Positions 50,028 through 60,024 of a stretch of 64,000 nt of DNA are shown one piece after another. The stretch lies in the NCBI GenBank assembly GCA_012522805.1, contig JAAYJS010000020.1, positions 1-64,000 of the forward strand, written 5' to 3'. The DNA comes from Eubacteriaceae bacterium (GTDB taxonomy: Bacteria; Bacillota; Clostridia; Eubacteriales; Eubacteriaceae). The translations under genes were made by a program, and so were the position numbers. Position 1 is the stretch's first letter; every line of letters starts with the position of its first letter. The notes under the pieces were generated by a model. That model had not been told where the DNA came from. It made no database searches and worked only from the letters and a program-made list of their open reading frames with translations.

Positions 50028-51374
50028 ATGGAAAACTGTCAAATTCATAAAAACTTTTCTGATATATATGATGGAATCATTCCTAAACGGGTACCTATTG
50101 GGGCAATATTACCATTGGAATTTTGTATTCAGTATGCAGATTTAGATTTAGCGGAAACTCAATGGACCCTTGATGGTGTTTATGAGGCTGCTGATGAGCT
50201 TTGTAATATGTTGCCTTTAGAAATGGCTCCATTAGGAACACCAAGATATCCAGCTTATCTTACAATACTAAAAGCTAAAACTTACAAAATGGGTGAAAGT
50301 GGTTTCATGCAGCATCCTGAAATAGAAGGTATGCTTTCAGAAGAATATCCACTGTTCAACCAAAATCCAAGAGATTTTATCATCCAAACAGTTTTTCCAA
50401 GACTTTTTGAAAATTGGGATACAGATCCTATCAATAGAACATTGCTTTTTTCACAGGCTTTGTTAGCATATAAGGATTATCAAACACAACACCTTACCAT
50501 TGTTCAAAAACTTAGAAAAAATCATGATTTTCACACACCACCAGCAGGATCTATAGGTGGAGTCACGGTACCTTTTGATTATTTGGCTGATTTCTTGCGT
50601 GGGTTTACAGGTATTACCATCGATGTAAAAAGACGTCCAGAAATGATACTAGAAGCTTGTGAAGCAGTATTACCTTTTCTTCTCGAAAAAGGATTACCAG
50701 CCAATCCAAGTAAATACGGTCAAACATTTATCCCGTTACATATGGGAACTTACTTGAGAGAAAAAGAATTCAAAAAACTTTATTGGCCATCATTTAAAAA
50801 ACTTGTTCAGTTGATGGCAGATGCGGGACAACCAGCTTATATCTTTTGCGAAGATGACTGGACACGTTATTTAGATTATCTTCAAGATTTACCGGAGGGT
50901 ACACGTTTTTGCTTTGAATATGGAGATCCTGTGCAAATAAAGAAGAAATTGGGTCACAAACATATTTTATCAGGTTTATATCCTATTAGATATCTAAAGA
51001 CCGCGACTAAACAAGAATGTATCGATAAAGCCAAAAAATTAATGGATATTTTGGCTCCTGGTGGTAATTATATTTTCAATTTTGATAAAAATCCTTTTGT
51101 CATCGGTGATGTAGATTTGGATAATTATAAAGCTGTGTTGGAATTTGTGCTTGAATATGGGAGATATGACAATAGTGGCCAAAAATCTAGAGAAACATTG
51201 AATAGAGAATTCAGTCAAGATACTTTACAAAAAGGCTTGAAATATGAATCCAAATACGGCGAATTTGACTATAGTAATGTTGATTTTGTAGGAAAAGAAT
51301 TAGGAAGTACTGTCGAGCCAATTTTAAAGAAATATCATCAGGAAGTATTTAATTTCTTGATAAGATTGGTATAG
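50028..51374 (+). CDS. Uroporphyrinogen decarboxylase-family protein (UroD-like), second copy
   Basis: 448 residues, homologous to the first copy along its whole length: IPKRVPI, AETQW, FIPLHMGTYL, YWPSFKKLVQLM, FEYGDPVQIKKKLGHKHI, SGLYPIRYLK and LAPGGNYIFNFDKNP recur at matching positions. The paralogues differ at the likely active loop, where the first has FCEHNW and this one FCEDDW, and in their C-terminal 60 residues. They may be two subunits or act on different substrates. AAGGAG precedes the ATG. It is the last gene of the cassette and ends before a terminator. Confidence 0.82.
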   Translation: MENCQIHKNFSDIYDGIIPKRVPIGAILPLEFCIQYADLDLAETQWTLDGVYEAADELCNMLPLEMAPLGTPRYPAYLTILKAKTYKMGESGFMQHPEIEGMLSEEYPLFNQNPRDFIIQTVFPRLFENWDTDPINRTLLFSQALLAYKDYQTQHLTIVQKLRKNHDFHTPPAGSIGGVTVPFDYLADFLRGFTGITIDVKRRPEMILEACEAVLPFLLEKGLPANPSKYGQTFIPLHMGTYLREKEFKKLYWPSFKKLVQLMADAGQPAYIFCEDDWTRYLDYLQDLPEGTRFCFEYGDPVQIKKKLGHKHILSGLYPIRYLKTATKQECIDKAKKLMDILAPGGNYIFNFDKNPFVIGDVDLDNYKAVLEFVLEYGRYDNSGQKSRETLNREFSQDTLQKGLKYESKYGEFDYSNVDFVGKELGSTVEPILKKYHQEVFNFLIRLV

Positions 51375-51465
51375 TCGCGATAAGAATTATTAAATTTATT
51401 CGATAATTAAACCTTGTTCATACAAAAGGAAAGTATACAATTTGTAAAATCACTTTGATAATAAA

Positions 51466-51526
51466 AAAAGCTATCTTCCTAGGGAAATGGAATTAAATCC
51501 AACGATTGGGGAGGTAGTTTTTTTAT
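51466..51526 (+). terminator. Terminator of the UroD cassette
   Basis: Arms 51466-51479 (aaaagctatcttcc) and 51508-51521 (ggggaggtagtttt) pair over 14 bp with several G-T pairs, and a T tract follows. Confidence 0.8.
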
Positions 51527-51613
51527 AAAACTGTACTTTAGTTATTCAGTTTTATTGTCGCAAAGCTTTTCATGAAAAAACTTTTTATCTCATGACATAC
51601 TTACTTATACTTA

Positions 51614-51690
51614 TGGTGCGCCCGATACGATTCGAACGTACGGCACATGGCTTCGGAGACCATTGCTCTATCCACCTGAGCTACGGGCGC
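51614..51690 (-). tRNA. tRNA-Arg (anticodon CCG)
   Basis: On the minus strand: acceptor GCGCCCG (complement of 51684-51690) pairing with CGGGCGC, D arm GCTCAGGTGGATAGAGC, anticodon arm ATGGT-CTCCGAA-GCCAT giving CCG, T arm around GTTCGAATC, and encoded CCA (complement of 51614-51616). Confidence 0.95.
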
Positions 51691-51947
51691 ACATCATCAA
51701 TACCATGAAAATGGTACGCAAGCTATTATATCATAGCTTGTTTTTTTTGTCATAATTATTATAATAATTTTACTGGAATCGATGCTGTCTATCAAACTTC
51801 TTAATGATTAGTCCTGTATATCCATGCTCCTTTGCACTCATTGAAAGATAGTGATAGAATAGAAAAGATATGAATAGAAAATGATGATCTTAAGATACGA
51901 TTTTAGAGTTAAAAGATCTTTATAGAAAGAGAGGTCAGAATAATCAT

Positions 51948-53726
51948 ATGCAAATGAAAACGAGTTATTTAATATCCAGATTCATACCCTATTATAAAAA
52001 ATACTGGAAAACCTTGACGATAGATTTATGTTTTGCAGCTTTAACAACTTTATGCGATATGGCCTTACCTATGATCGTTCGCTATATAACCGATGCGGCA
52101 AGGCAAGGCTCATCTTTTTTAAGCATCCAAGATATTTTATTTGTAGGTGTGCTTTACATTTTTTTGCGCATTGTAGATGCTGTGGCTGCTTACTATATGG
52201 CGAATATCGGCCATGTCATGGGTGCCAAAATCGAAACCGATATGCGTCGTGATTTGTTTCATCACCTGCAACAGCTTTCCTTTTCCTATTATAACAACAC
52301 CCAGGTTGGCCAGATTATGGCGCGTATCACTTCGGACCTTTTTGACGTAACGGAGTTTGCACACCATGTACCGGAAGAGTTTTTTATCGCAGGTTTAAAA
52401 ATTACCATTGCATTTGTCATCCTTATACAGATCAATGTTCCCTTAACCCTTATGATTTTTGCCATTATTCCGTTTATGCTTTTCTTTTCGACCCGATACA
52501 ATCGAAAAATGCGTCGTGCATTTAAAATGAGTCGAACACAAATAGGCGAGATCAATGCACAGGTAGAGGACTCTTTGTTGGGCATTCGTGTCGTCAAGAG
52601 CTTTGCCAACGAAGAAATGGAGTGCATGAAGTTTGAAGAAAGCAACTCCGAATTTTTAGGCATCAAAAAAATAAGCTATCGTTACATGGGCGGATTTATC
52701 ACCATGATACGCTTTTTCGACTCCGCCATGTACATTACCGTTTTAATGGGTGGATCCTTCTTGCTGTTAAAGGGCCAGATATCCCGCGGTGATTTTATCG
52801 CGTATTTGTTATTTGTCACCACGTTGTTGACCAGTATTCGAAGGGTTGTTGAGTTTACGGAGCAATTCCAAAGAGGTTTAACCGGTATCGAGCGATTCAT
52901 TGAAATATTGGACGAACCCTTTGAAATTATCGACGTCTCCGGCGCAAAAGTTTTAAGCGACGTACAAGGTCAGATCGATTTTGATAACGTCAGCTTTCAG
53001 TATTCCGACGGAGATAGCGAAGTGCTGTCGAATATCGATTTACATGTCGAACCCGGAGAAAACATCGCTATCATTGGGCCTTCCGGCGGAGGGAAAACAA
53101 CTTTATGCAATTTGATTCCCAGGTTTTATGATGTGACCGGCGGCAGTATCAAAATAGACGGTCAAGACATACGGGATGTCACCTTAAAATCCTTAAGGTC
53201 CAATATCGGTATGGTGCAACAAGACGTATACTTATTTTCCGGTACTTTAATGGAAAACATCGCTTACGGTAAGCCTGGGGCGACTGAGGAAGAAATTATT
53301 GAAGCCGCCAAATTGGCCGGCGCCCACGATTTTATTATGGCGTTGAATGAGGGCTACCATTCCTATGTCGGTGAAAGAGGCTTAAAATTGTCGGGAGGAC
53401 AGCGACAAAGAATCAGCATAGCCCGCGTATTCTTGAAAAATCCACCCATACTGATTTTGGATGAAGCTACATCCGCTTTGGACAATGAGAGCGAACGCTT
53501 GGTTCAACAATCTTTAAAACAATTGACCAAGGGACGGACAACCTTTACCATTGCCCACCGTTTAACGACGATACGTCATGCGGATATTATATTAGTTTTG
53601 ACCAAAGAAGGAATTGTTGAAAGAGGTACCCACGAAAACTTACTCAGTGAAGAAGGGGTGTATCACCATATGCTAACGATGTACGAGGACAACGAAGCAG
53701 AAGAAGAGGCCATCGATGAGAAATAA
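51948..53726 (+). CDS. ABC exporter, fused membrane and ATPase domains
   Basis: 592 residues: an N-terminal six-helix exporter domain (about 1-320) and a C-terminal ATPase domain with Walker A GPSGGGKTT near residue 377, Q-loop near 420, signature LSGGQRQRIS near 482 and Walker B LILDEATSALD near 503. Such half-transporters work as homodimers, exporting drugs, lipids or peptides. The substrate is unknown. The ATG at 51948 has a weak GAGAGG 13 bases upstream; ATG at 51954 is an alternative. Its end overlaps the next gene by 11 bases. Confidence 0.93.
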   Translation: MQMKTSYLISRFIPYYKKYWKTLTIDLCFAALTTLCDMALPMIVRYITDAARQGSSFLSIQDILFVGVLYIFLRIVDAVAAYYMANIGHVMGAKIETDMRRDLFHHLQQLSFSYYNNTQVGQIMARITSDLFDVTEFAHHVPEEFFIAGLKITIAFVILIQINVPLTLMIFAIIPFMLFFSTRYNRKMRRAFKMSRTQIGEINAQVEDSLLGIRVVKSFANEEMECMKFEESNSEFLGIKKISYRYMGGFITMIRFFDSAMYITVLMGGSFLLLKGQISRGDFIAYLLFVTTLLTSIRRVVEFTEQFQRGLTGIERFIEILDEPFEIIDVSGAKVLSDVQGQIDFDNVSFQYSDGDSEVLSNIDLHVEPGENIAIIGPSGGGKTTLCNLIPRFYDVTGGSIKIDGQDIRDVTLKSLRSNIGMVQQDVYLFSGTLMENIAYGKPGATEEEIIEAAKLAGAHDFIMALNEGYHSYVGERGLKLSGGQRQRISIARVFLKNPPILILDEATSALDNESERLVQQSLKQLTKGRTTFTIAHRLTTIRHADIILVLTKEGIVERGTHENLLSEEGVYHHMLTMYEDNEAEEEAIDEK

Positions 53727-55035
53727 AGAAAACTACTTGCAAGAAAACTTTGAAATTGCACCGGGGACCACGGCGTTTGTCGACCGAATTGCAAAGAAAA
53801 ATGAAAAGATTCTCAATGCTATGGACAAGATGGCAGAGATGCACCAATACCGAGTCATCAAAGCCATGCAAAATGCTGGATTAGCAGAACACCATTTTAA
53901 CGGCACCACGGGTTATGGCTATGACGATATGGGCAGAGATGCCTTGGAAGCCATTTATGCCGAAGTTTTCGGTGGGGAAGACGCCTTGGTCAGACCTCAC
54001 ATCGCTTCAGGAACCCATGCGATCGCCCTATGTTTATACGGCATTCTACGCCCCGGCGACGAACTATTGTCCATTACGGGTAAACCTTACGACACCATCG
54101 TATCGGTTATCGGTTCGGAGAACAATGAAAAGGATGAGGGAACTTTAAGGGATTTGGGGGTACACTACCGTCAGGTTGAATTGACCGAATCCGGCGATAT
54201 CGATATCCAAGCAGCTTTGTCTCATCTCAATGAAAAAACAAAAATGGTGTACATGCAGCGCTCCAAGGGATACAGTTGGCGCAAAGCGTTGACCATTTCC
54301 GATATTGAAAAAGCAGTTGCCCTAATCAAAAAAGCAGCACCGAAGGTCAAGATTTTTATAGACAATTGTTACGGGGAGTTCTTAGATACAAAAGAACCAC
54401 CCCATGTCGGTGTGGATTTAATTGCAGGCTCCCTCATCAAAAATCCGGGCGGCGGTATTGCGCCCACCGGTGGCTACGTTGTCGGCAAAAAAGATTGCGT
54501 CATGCAAGCTGCCGCACGTTTGTCGGCCCCCGGCATTGCGAAAGAAGTCGGCGCGACTTTAGGCGTCAATCGTATCTTGATGATGGGGTTATTTTTAGCC
54601 CCCACCGTTGTAGCCCAAGCCATTAAGACAGCTATTTTAATGGCAGCTTCTTACCGGGAACTGGGTTACGAAGTTTGCCCGAGTGTTGAGGATTATCGTT
54701 CCGATATCATTCAAAGTATTCAATTTGGCGTTCCGGAAGCGGTGACGACATTTTGTAAAGCCGTACAGGAAGCAGCGCCGGTGGATTCCTACGTAACGCC
54801 GGAACCCTGGGACATGCCCGGTTACACTTGCCCGGTCATTATGGCGGCAGGTGCTTTTATTCAAGGATCTTCAATAGAATTGTCAGCCGATGCCCCAATG
54901 CGAGAGCCCTATATTGCTTATTTTCAGGGAGGCTTAACCCATTACCACGGCAAACTTGGTTTACTCTTAACGCTAGAAAGGTTAAAACAAGCCGGATTAT
55001 TAAAAAACAAGGAGAAATTGGAGAATGTTAAGTAA
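53716..55035 (+). CDS. PF06838 PLP enzyme, methionine gamma-lyase-related
   Basis: 439 residues. The family is annotated as methionine gamma-lyase-related or aluminium resistance protein (YnbB in Bacillus). Blocks include [20 protein letters not shown] near residue 55, [18 protein letters not shown] near 93, and the likely PLP lysine in [21 protein letters not shown] near 237. True substrate is not established for most members. It overlaps the ABC exporter by 11 bases and the DUF896 gene by 11, so all are translated as a unit. Confidence 0.92.
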   Translation: MRNKENYLQENFEIAPGTTAFVDRIAKKNEKILNAMDKMAEMHQYRVIKAMQNAGLAEHHFNGTTGYGYDDMGRDALEAIYAEVFGGEDALVRPHIASGTHAIALCLYGILRPGDELLSITGKPYDTIVSVIGSENNEKDEGTLRDLGVHYRQVELTESGDIDIQAALSHLNEKTKMVYMQRSKGYSWRKALTISDIEKAVALIKKAAPKVKIFIDNCYGEFLDTKEPPHVGVDLIAGSLIKNPGGGIAPTGGYVVGKKDCVMQAAARLSAPGIAKEVGATLGVNRILMMGLFLAPTVVAQAIKTAILMAASYRELGYEVCPSVEDYRSDIIQSIQFGVPEAVTTFCKAVQEAAPVDSYVTPEPWDMPGYTCPVIMAAGAFIQGSSIELSADAPMREPYIAYFQGGLTHYHGKLGLLLTLERLKQAGLLKNKEKLENVK

Positions 55036-55306
55036 AGAAAAAATAGATCGTATCAACGAATTGGCCCGTAAGGGAAAACGAGGAGAAACCTTAACCACCG
55101 AAGAAAAGGCTGAACAACAAGCTTTAAGGCAGGAATATATAACTGTTTTCAGAGAAAGTTTGCGCAGTCAATTGGAACGAATCGAGTTCGTTGATGAAGA
55201 ACCGGACTACACCGAAGAAGAAAAAGCGCACATAGCGGAAGTTTCAAAAAAATTGGAAAAAGAGTACTTGGAAGAACAGAAGAAAAAGAATGGTGGAAGT
55301 TTATGA
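55025..55306 (+). CDS. DUF896 family protein (YnzC-like)
   Basis: 93 residues. The first 75 match DUF896: [31 protein letters not shown] (pieces), a helical hairpin. Family members are small soluble proteins, and the Bacillus homologue YnzC lies in the SOS-induced yneA operon. A charged helical tail follows. GGAGAA precedes the ATG, which lies inside the previous gene; its stop overlaps the next start by four bases. Confidence 0.9.
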   Translation: MLSKEKIDRINELARKGKRGETLTTEEKAEQQALRQEYITVFRESLRSQLERIEFVDEEPDYTEEEKAHIAEVSKKLEKEYLEEQKKKNGGSL

Positions 55307-56763
55307 CAAAATTAAATGCCAGTGAATTACAAGAAAAATTAAGTCGCAAGGTTCCAAACGCTTGGGAAAAAGTTGATGAAACAGAAAAAGAAAAAGCCTT
55401 TGCCATCAGCGAAACCTATAGAGCATTTTTGAGCCATTGCAAAACCGAGCGTGCCTGCAATGCATATTTTGTAAAAGAAGCACGAAACAGGGGCTTTGTC
55501 GATTTATACCAATGGCCACAAGACCAACCTTTAAAACCCGGAGATAAAGTTTATGTCGATCATCAAAACAAAGCAGTGCTGCTTTTTGTCATCGGCGAAC
55601 AACCCTTATCCAAGGGGTTGAACATCATCGGTGGACATATCGATTCCCCTCGATTGGACTTGAAGCCCAACCCTCTGTACGAGGAGTGCGACCTTGCATT
55701 TTTAAAAACCCATTACTACGGCGGCATTAAAAAATATCAATGGGTTACCATTCCTTTGGCACTTCACGGTGTCATCATCAAAAAAAATGGTGAAAGGGTA
55801 GATGTTGCGATTGGAGAAAACCCGGAGGATCCGGTATTCGTCATCACCGATTTATTACCCCATTTAGCGCAAGAACAAATGCAAAAAAAGATGTCTAAGG
55901 GTATCGAAGGTGAAGGGCTCAATTTACTAGTTGGGAACATTCCCTATGGGGACGACGAAATTAAAGAGCCGGTCAAACTGGCCATACTCGAGCATTTGTA
56001 CCAAACCTACGGTATTGTGGAAGAAGATTTTGTTTCAGCGGAATTGGAGGCAGTTCCGGCAGGTGCAGCGCGAGATGTCGGCTTTGATAGAAGTATCATC
56101 GGCGGTTACGGACAAGATGACAGAGTCTGCTCTTACACGGCAGCATTGGCACTATTTTCAATAACAGAAATGGTAGAACGCACTGCCTGTGTGATTTTAG
56201 CGGATAAGGAAGAAATAGGATCCTACGGCAGCACGGGCATGATGTCGAAATATTTTGAATATGCAGTAGCGGAACTGGCTTACCTAAGTGGCGAAGCCTT
56301 ACCCGAATCCGCCTTACGACGCGGGTTTATGCAATCCGATGCGTTGTCCGCAGATGTCAACTCAGCTTTTGACCCCAACTACACGGGAACCCACGATTTG
56401 AAAAATGCATCCTATGCGGGTAAAGGTGTGACGATTTCCAAATATGGCGGAGCAAGGGGCAAAAGCGGTTCTAACGATGCACATGCCGAATTCATGGCAA
56501 GCCTGCGCTCCTGTTTTGATGAGGCGAACGTTGCTTGGCAAACCGGAGACCTAGGTAAAGTGGATTTAGGTGGAGGCGGCACCATCGCTTGGATGATGGC
56601 GCAATATGGCATGAATGTCGTCGATTGTGGTCCTGCTTTGCTCTCCATGCATGCACCCTTCGAATTATGTGCAAAAATAGATATCTACATGACCTATAAA
56701 GCCTATCGTGCCTTCTTATTAAATTATCGTAAACTACAGATAACTACAAAGAAGTCGATGTAA
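55303..56763 (+). CDS. M18-family zinc aminopeptidase
   Basis: 486 residues of the M18 (aminopeptidase I) family. Metal-binding residues are visible: His in [17 protein letters not shown] near residue 109, Asp in AEDDRVC-like GQDDRVCSY near 268, Glu in [14 protein letters not shown] near 303, and His in [12 protein letters not shown] near 393. These enzymes release N-terminal amino acids from peptides, acting as a dodecamer in the cytosol. It ends the operon that begins with the ABC exporter; no terminator is seen before the next promoter region. Confidence 0.93.
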   Translation: MTKLNASELQEKLSRKVPNAWEKVDETEKEKAFAISETYRAFLSHCKTERACNAYFVKEARNRGFVDLYQWPQDQPLKPGDKVYVDHQNKAVLLFVIGEQPLSKGLNIIGGHIDSPRLDLKPNPLYEECDLAFLKTHYYGGIKKYQWVTIPLALHGVIIKKNGERVDVAIGENPEDPVFVITDLLPHLAQEQMQKKMSKGIEGEGLNLLVGNIPYGDDEIKEPVKLAILEHLYQTYGIVEEDFVSAELEAVPAGAARDVGFDRSIIGGYGQDDRVCSYTAALALFSITEMVERTACVILADKEEIGSYGSTGMMSKYFEYAVAELAYLSGEALPESALRRGFMQSDALSADVNSAFDPNYTGTHDLKNASYAGKGVTISKYGGARGKSGSNDAHAEFMASLRSCFDEANVAWQTGDLGKVDLGGGGTIAWMMAQYGMNVVDCGPALLSMHAPFELCAKIDIYMTYKAYRAFLLNYRKLQITTKKSM

Positions 56764-56940
56764 ATACATAAATATTATGTAACTTTATAAAAATAGATAA
56801 AATTTGGATTTTTTCCCACTTAAAATCATCATGAATGCGATTTTTCAGAGGCATTTGCGTTGAGAATTTACACTATACGTAAACGTTTCTAAATGATAAA
56901 ATACATAATGGAATTTGAGTAAAGTGTTTTGGAGGTAAAG

Positions 56941-58269
56941 ATGAAATCAAAAACTTTCCGTGGTGGGATCCACCCGCCCTATCGGAAAAAAAGAACAGCT
57001 GAGGCATCCGTGAAGGTCGCTACCGAACCGGAAATCGTGACGATTCCTATGACTCAGCATATCGGTACACCAAGTAAACCTCTAGTTAAAAGGAAAGACT
57101 ATGTTTATCTCGGACAAAAAATCGGCGATTCAGATGGTTTTGTTTCGGTGCCGGCTCATGCCAGTGTCAGCGGTACGGTTGTCGCAGTAGAACCACGCCA
57201 TCATCCCGGTGGAGATGACATTATGTCTGTTGTCATTGAATCCGACGGTTTGAATCAAGTAGATCCATCCATTAAACCCTACGGTAATTATCAAAACTTT
57301 GAACCTAAAGAAGTGATCAGTATCATTCAAGATGCCGGTATCGTTGGGCTGGGTGGCGCCATGTTTCCAACCCATGTCAAACTGTCGATCCCACCGGACA
57401 AGAAGGTAGATTGTATCGTGTTGAACGGTGCGGAATGCGAACCCTATATTACAGCCGATCACCATCTCATGATGGCGAGACCCAAACGCGTTTTACAGGG
57501 ATTGCGCATAGCCATGTACGCAACCGGCGTTACCAAGGGCTATGTCGGAGTAGAGGATAATAAACCGGCAGCAATAGAAAAACTAAGAGAAGCTCTCACA
57601 CCGGAAGACAATATCGAGATTGTTCCCTTGGAGACAAAATACCCTCAAGGGGGCGAAAAACAACTCATCAATGCCGTAACAGGTAGAGAAGTGCCCTCCG
57701 GCGGGTTACCTGCAGATGCCGGCGTCGTTGTACTGAATGTCGCAACTGCCAGTCAAATTGCAGTGACCTTTGAAACCGGAATGCCCTTGCATTCTCGACT
57801 TTTAACCTGCACAGGAGATGCTGTTAAAGAAGCGCGGACCTTTGAAGTTAGAATCGGAACACCTCTGCAAAACATCATAGACTTGTGTGACGGTTTTGTA
57901 ACGGAACCCCATAAGATTATTATGGGAGGCCCCATGATGGGTCTTGCTCTGTTCGGTACAGATGTTCCGGTAATCAAAGGTACTTCCGGCATTTTGTGTC
58001 TGACAGAAAAATCGGCTTTTGTTCCGGAACCGCAAAACTGCATTCGATGCGGTAAGTGCGCCGACATTTGTCCGATCCATTTGCAGCCGCTTTATATTTC
58101 AGCATATGCTCAAAAAGGGTTATGGGCGCATTGTGAAGAATTACATGCTTTAGATTGTATAGAGTGTGGCAGCTGTTCCTATATTTGCCCTGCCAAACGA
58201 ACCCTTGTTTCCTCAATCAGAGTGGCAAAACGAGAAATTAATGATTTGAGAAGAAAAGGTAAGATTTAG
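56941..58269 (+). CDS. rnfC: Rnf complex subunit RnfC
   Basis: 442 residues from the ATG at 56941 (TTGGAGG upstream); an ATG at 56929 lies before that site and is rejected. RnfC is the peripheral NADH-binding, Fe-S subunit. GIVGLGGAMFPTHVKL near residue 134 and LNGAECEPYITADH near 160 form the flavin/NADH-type site. Two [4Fe-4S] motifs near the C-terminus are CIRCGKCADICP near 365 and CIECGSCSYICP near 403. It is the first gene of rnfCDGEAB. The C-terminus is short, without the repeat-rich extension of proteobacterial RnfC. Confidence 0.96.
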   Translation: MKSKTFRGGIHPPYRKKRTAEASVKVATEPEIVTIPMTQHIGTPSKPLVKRKDYVYLGQKIGDSDGFVSVPAHASVSGTVVAVEPRHHPGGDDIMSVVIESDGLNQVDPSIKPYGNYQNFEPKEVISIIQDAGIVGLGGAMFPTHVKLSIPPDKKVDCIVLNGAECEPYITADHHLMMARPKRVLQGLRIAMYATGVTKGYVGVEDNKPAAIEKLREALTPEDNIEIVPLETKYPQGGEKQLINAVTGREVPSGGLPADAGVVVLNVATASQIAVTFETGMPLHSRLLTCTGDAVKEARTFEVRIGTPLQNIIDLCDGFVTEPHKIIMGGPMMGLALFGTDVPVIKGTSGILCLTEKSAFVPEPQNCIRCGKCADICPIHLQPLYISAYAQKGLWAHCEELHALDCIECGSCSYICPAKRTLVSSIRVAKREINDLRRKGKI

Positions 58270-58277
58270 GAGGCACT

Positions 58278-59234
58278 GTGAAAAACTTATTTGTATCATC
58301 ATCACCACATATCAGAAGCATTGAAACCACATCCAGTATTATGCAGAATGTGGTCATCGCTCTGTTGCCTGCATTGGCAGTTGCAGCTTATGTTTTTGGA
58401 CTTCGCGTACTCATGTTGGTGGCGGTTTGTATTGCCAGTTCGGTTGCGACTGAATGGATTATTCAAAAATTATTGAAACAACCAATCACCATCGACGACT
58501 GGAGCGCTGTCGTTACCGGAATATTGTTGGCTTTTAACCTGCCAATCAATGCACCTTGGTGGTTAGGGGTATTAGGCTCTGTTTTTGCCATCGCTTTGGT
58601 TAAGCAATGCTTTGGCGGTTTAGGTCACAATTTTATGAACCCCGCATTGGCTGCCAGAGCATTCTTGGTAGCATCATGGCCAGTACGTATGACGGGAAGC
58701 GCTTATATTCCCTTAACGGATACCTTTACATCTGCTACACCCTTAGGAATGGTCGAAGCGGGGATGGATCCGTCCCTCTTGCCTTCACATTTGGATTTAT
58801 TTTTAGGATTGAACGGTGTTTATGGCAGTATTGGAGAAATATCCGCTTTAGCCTTGATACTGGGTGGCGTCTATTTAATTGTGAGAGGTGTCATTTCTTA
58901 CAGAATTCCGGTCACTTACATCGGAACTGTAGCCGTGCTATCCTTAATTTTTAAGCAAGATGTTTTATTTCAATTGTTGAGTGGTGGCTTGATGTTGGGT
59001 GCTTTCTTCATGGCTACCGACTATGTGTCATCACCTTCGTCACCAAAAGGACAGATTATTTTTGCAGTGGGGTGTGGTTTATTAACGGTTATCATACGCC
59101 TGTTTGGCGGTTATCCGGAGGGTGTTTCTTATTCCATTCTTTTAATGAACGTAGCTGCACCTTTAATTGAAAAATACACCAGACCGAAAATTTATGGTCT
59201 CAGACCGAAAGAAGTAAAGGAAGGAGGACAATAA
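58278..59234 (+). CDS. rnfD: Rnf complex subunit RnfD
   Basis: 318 residues, mostly membrane helices. RnfD carries a covalent FMN: the flavinylation motif DTFTSATP places the acceptor at Thr154, normally modified by ApbE, which is not encoded in the window. GLGHNFMNPALAARAFL near residue 115 and YVSSPSSPKGQ near 250 are family blocks. It lies 8 bases after rnfC. Confidence 0.96.
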   Translation: MKNLFVSSSPHIRSIETTSSIMQNVVIALLPALAVAAYVFGLRVLMLVAVCIASSVATEWIIQKLLKQPITIDDWSAVVTGILLAFNLPINAPWWLGVLGSVFAIALVKQCFGGLGHNFMNPALAARAFLVASWPVRMTGSAYIPLTDTFTSATPLGMVEAGMDPSLLPSHLDLFLGLNGVYGSIGEISALALILGGVYLIVRGVISYRIPVTYIGTVAVLSLIFKQDVLFQLLSGGLMLGAFFMATDYVSSPSSPKGQIIFAVGCGLLTVIIRLFGGYPEGVSYSILLMNVAAPLIEKYTRPKIYGLRPKEVKEGGQ

Positions 59235-59235
59235 A

Positions 59236-60024
59236 ATGACAGAGAATAAATCAGGTATCGAATGGGGAAAAGTTGTCCGACTGGGTTTAATTCTTTTTGC
59301 TATTACCGCTGTCTGTTCCGCAGCATTAGCTTTTGCCAATGCAGCAACCCATACGATTATTGAAAAACGAAACGAAGAAGCCAATATTGTCGCAAGACAA
59401 GCGGTACTGTCCGAGGCGGATCGTTTTGAAAAAATCGAAAATTTAGAAGCCATTGCAAGTGAAGTCAATCCGAACGAACCGGAAGCCATCGTTGAAGCTT
59501 ATGCCGGCTACAAAGGCGATGAAATTGTCGGTTATACAGTAAAAACCAATCCGAAAGGCTATGCCGGCGGCATTGAGATGTTAACGGGATTCAAACTGTC
59601 GGATAAAAGCATTGAAGGCATTACGATTATCAATCAATCTGAAACCCCGGGTTTAGGGGCAAAAGCCGCTGAGTCTAATTTTCAGGATCAATTTAAAGGC
59701 AAAGACGGTTCTCAACCCATTAAGGTCATCAAAAGTGGTGCTGCTGTGGACAACCAGGTAGACGCTATTACCGGTGCTACCATCACATCCAATGCAGTTG
59801 TCAACGGTGTGAATCTTTCTGAAATGGTGTTCTTAAAATTAATCGATGCACCACAAAAAATAGATTCTCAACCTGAAGGGGATGAAGCCGCACAACCGGC
59901 AGAAGAGAACAATGATACGACAGAGGACACCAAGACAGAACCGACGGCCAATACCAACCGGATGTTGAGCGGACTCATTGTCTCCAAAAACTTGTTTTCG
60001 AGAATCGTGGAGGTTGTAAAATGA
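59236..60024 (+). CDS. rnfG: Rnf complex subunit RnfG with an extended C-terminus
   Basis: 262 residues: an N-terminal membrane helix (about 15-36), then the external FMN-binding domain with the flavinylation motif DAITGAT (acceptor Thr182). GTP-like SETPGLGAKAAE near residue 135 is the usual substrate-side block. After the domain, residues 205-262 form an unusual acidic, Thr/Glu-rich linker ending in a short hydrophobic, basic segment. The start is one base after the rnfD stop; its end overlaps rnfE by four bases. Confidence 0.95.
   Translation: MTENKSGIEWGKVVRLGLILFAITAVCSAALAFANAATHTIIEKRNEEANIVARQAVLSEADRFEKIENLEAIASEVNPNEPEAIVEAYAGYKGDEIVGYTVKTNPKGYAGGIEMLTGFKLSDKSIEGITIINQSETPGLGAKAAESNFQDQFKGKDGSQPIKVIKSGAAVDNQVDAITGATITSNAVVNGVNLSEMVFLKLIDAPQKIDSQPEGDEAAQPAEENNDTTEDTKTEPTANTNRMLSGLIVSKNLFSRIVEVVK

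Noticed and set aside
47291..51374. hemE (true uroporphyrinogen decarboxylase), twice
   Set aside because: The conserved N-terminal Arg-rich motif and active-site pattern of HemE are missing, and a haem role would not explain the transporter between them.
45100..51690. An integrative element inserted at tRNA-Arg or tRNA-Ser
   Set aside because: No integrase, no duplicated tRNA 3' end and no flanking direct repeats are seen. The AT-rich cassette may be acquired, but the mechanism cannot be shown.
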